Positions 63,521 through 64,000 of a stretch of 64,000 bases of DNA are shown here, in pieces. The translations under genes and the position numbers were made by a program. Under the pieces are notes generated by a model. The model searched no databases and was not told the origin of the DNA. It saw only the letters and a list, made by a program, of their open reading frames with translations. The stretch covers positions 5,122,008 through 5,186,007 of the forward strand of contig CM035362.1 in assembly GCA_020137815.1 (NCBI GenBank). Direction: 5' to 3'. How positions within the stretch are numbered: the first letter of the stretch is position 1; every line of letters begins with the position of its first letter. The DNA is from Hormiphora californensis (taxonomy: Eukaryota; Ctenophora; Tentaculata; Cydippida; Pleurobrachiidae).

Positions 63521-64000
63521 TCCCCGGCTGTTCTCCCCTTTTACTATAAAAAGCAAATAAAGATGAGATATAGTTTACTTTGAGAAATGTCTCCAGTAGC
63601 TTACATCACATCCGTGCTTCTTGTCAACTCATTCATTGTTCAGTTTCAGAATCCAAACTGTACACACTTTCTTTCGTTGTCCGGCAGTGATGAAACACGT
63701 CTAGAGTTACACCGAGCTGAGGATCTTATACAACTCGTAATTCACAACACTAGCTACAACCCTACTAAAATATAGTTCGACGCGACGCAACGCGCGATCG
63801 ATGAACGATCGATAAACGATCGATAAACGATCGATATCGATCGTTTATCGATCGTTCATCGATCGCGCGTCGCGTCGAACTATATTTTAGTAGGGAATGT
63901 ACAAATGTACACATTTATCTCAAATGGTACATTCTCGTTTGTATGGCCGTCAAAGTCAATCGATGGTGTTTCAATGAAACTTGTGCACAATATTGGAATC
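63521..64000. other. Window end: no gene recognised
   Basis: AATAAA at 63554. A 62-codon frame (63587-63775) has no recognisable domain and its stop lies inside the palindrome. After 63896 only a short CAAATGTACACATTT-type inverted repeat is seen. Confidence 0.4.
63760..63895. repeat. 136-bp CGATCG-rich palindrome
   Basis: CCCTACTAAAATATAGTTCG at the left end is inverted at 63876-63895. The inside has tandem CGATCGATAAA units around a central GATATC. CGACGCGACG / CGTCGCGTCG form the outer stem. Confidence 0.85.

Noticed and set aside
63371-63556. Minus-strand frame containing WHRWDSNPRHPHY
   Set aside because: Antisense of a tRNA-like T arm, a common false ORF.

Overview
This is metazoan nuclear DNA. 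The genes carry spliceosomal introns (GT...AG), AATAAA-type poly(A) signals and animal families: huntingtin, SNIP1, a LIM-homeodomain factor, PIBF1/CEP90 and C2H2 zinc fingers. Short introns and a dense load of small palindromic transposons suggest an invertebrate; I cannot name the species. All host genes I recognise are on the + strand.

Layout. 1-0.85 kb: C-terminal coding end of huntingtin. 1.4-7.2 kb: complete SNIP1 in seven exons, its introns filled with transposons. 7.2-13.2 kb: intergenic repeats, including two nested foldback elements. 13.2-19.8 kb: an Lhx3/4-type LIM-homeobox gene in ten exons with one apparent single-base frameshift in LIM2. 19.8-29.8 kb: no recognisable gene; foldbacks, CT/GA microsatellites, a 25-bp minisatellite and one stretch that looks like poor-quality sequence. 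29.8-33.5 kb: the C-terminal exons of PIBF1/CEP90, whose 5' exons I cannot find. 33.6-40 kb: a 4.94-kb foldback built from inverted arrays of a 32-bp minisatellite, then two smaller foldbacks. 40.16-49.37 kb: an LTR retroelement. 49.7-57.4 kb: a tandem cluster of five C2H2 zinc-finger units, at least two broken and one chimeric. 57.6-63.3 kb: a Polinton/Maverick-like segment with an intron-bearing protein-primed-type DNA polymerase B and a divergent capsid-like gene, plus the tail of a second capsid-like copy.

The most interesting system is the LTR element. Each LTR carries six near-identical 12-bp palindromes (GGTTGnnCAACC type; one in the 5' LTR and two in the 3' LTR exactly match the C/EBP bZIP consensus). 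They alternate at 22/21/22/21/22 bp, about two DNA turns, and lie directly upstream of a TATATAA box. The only convincing ORF inside the element encodes a 143-residue protein with an acidic N-terminus, a basic region and a four-heptad leucine zipper with the bZIP-typical buried Asn. No gag or pol was recognised. The inference is an element-borne bZIP activator acting on its own LTR, in a large non-autonomous element.

The second theme is transposon-intron interplay. A roughly 109-bp hAT-type MITE (8-bp target duplications verified in six copies) sits at or within about 15 bp of splice donors in three introns. In SNIP1 intron 3 its target duplication is the splice donor itself. G-run-ended hAT-like elements, a Mutator-like foldback with a 9-bp duplication and TA-flanked elements are nested inside one another and can be dated relatively from intact target duplications.
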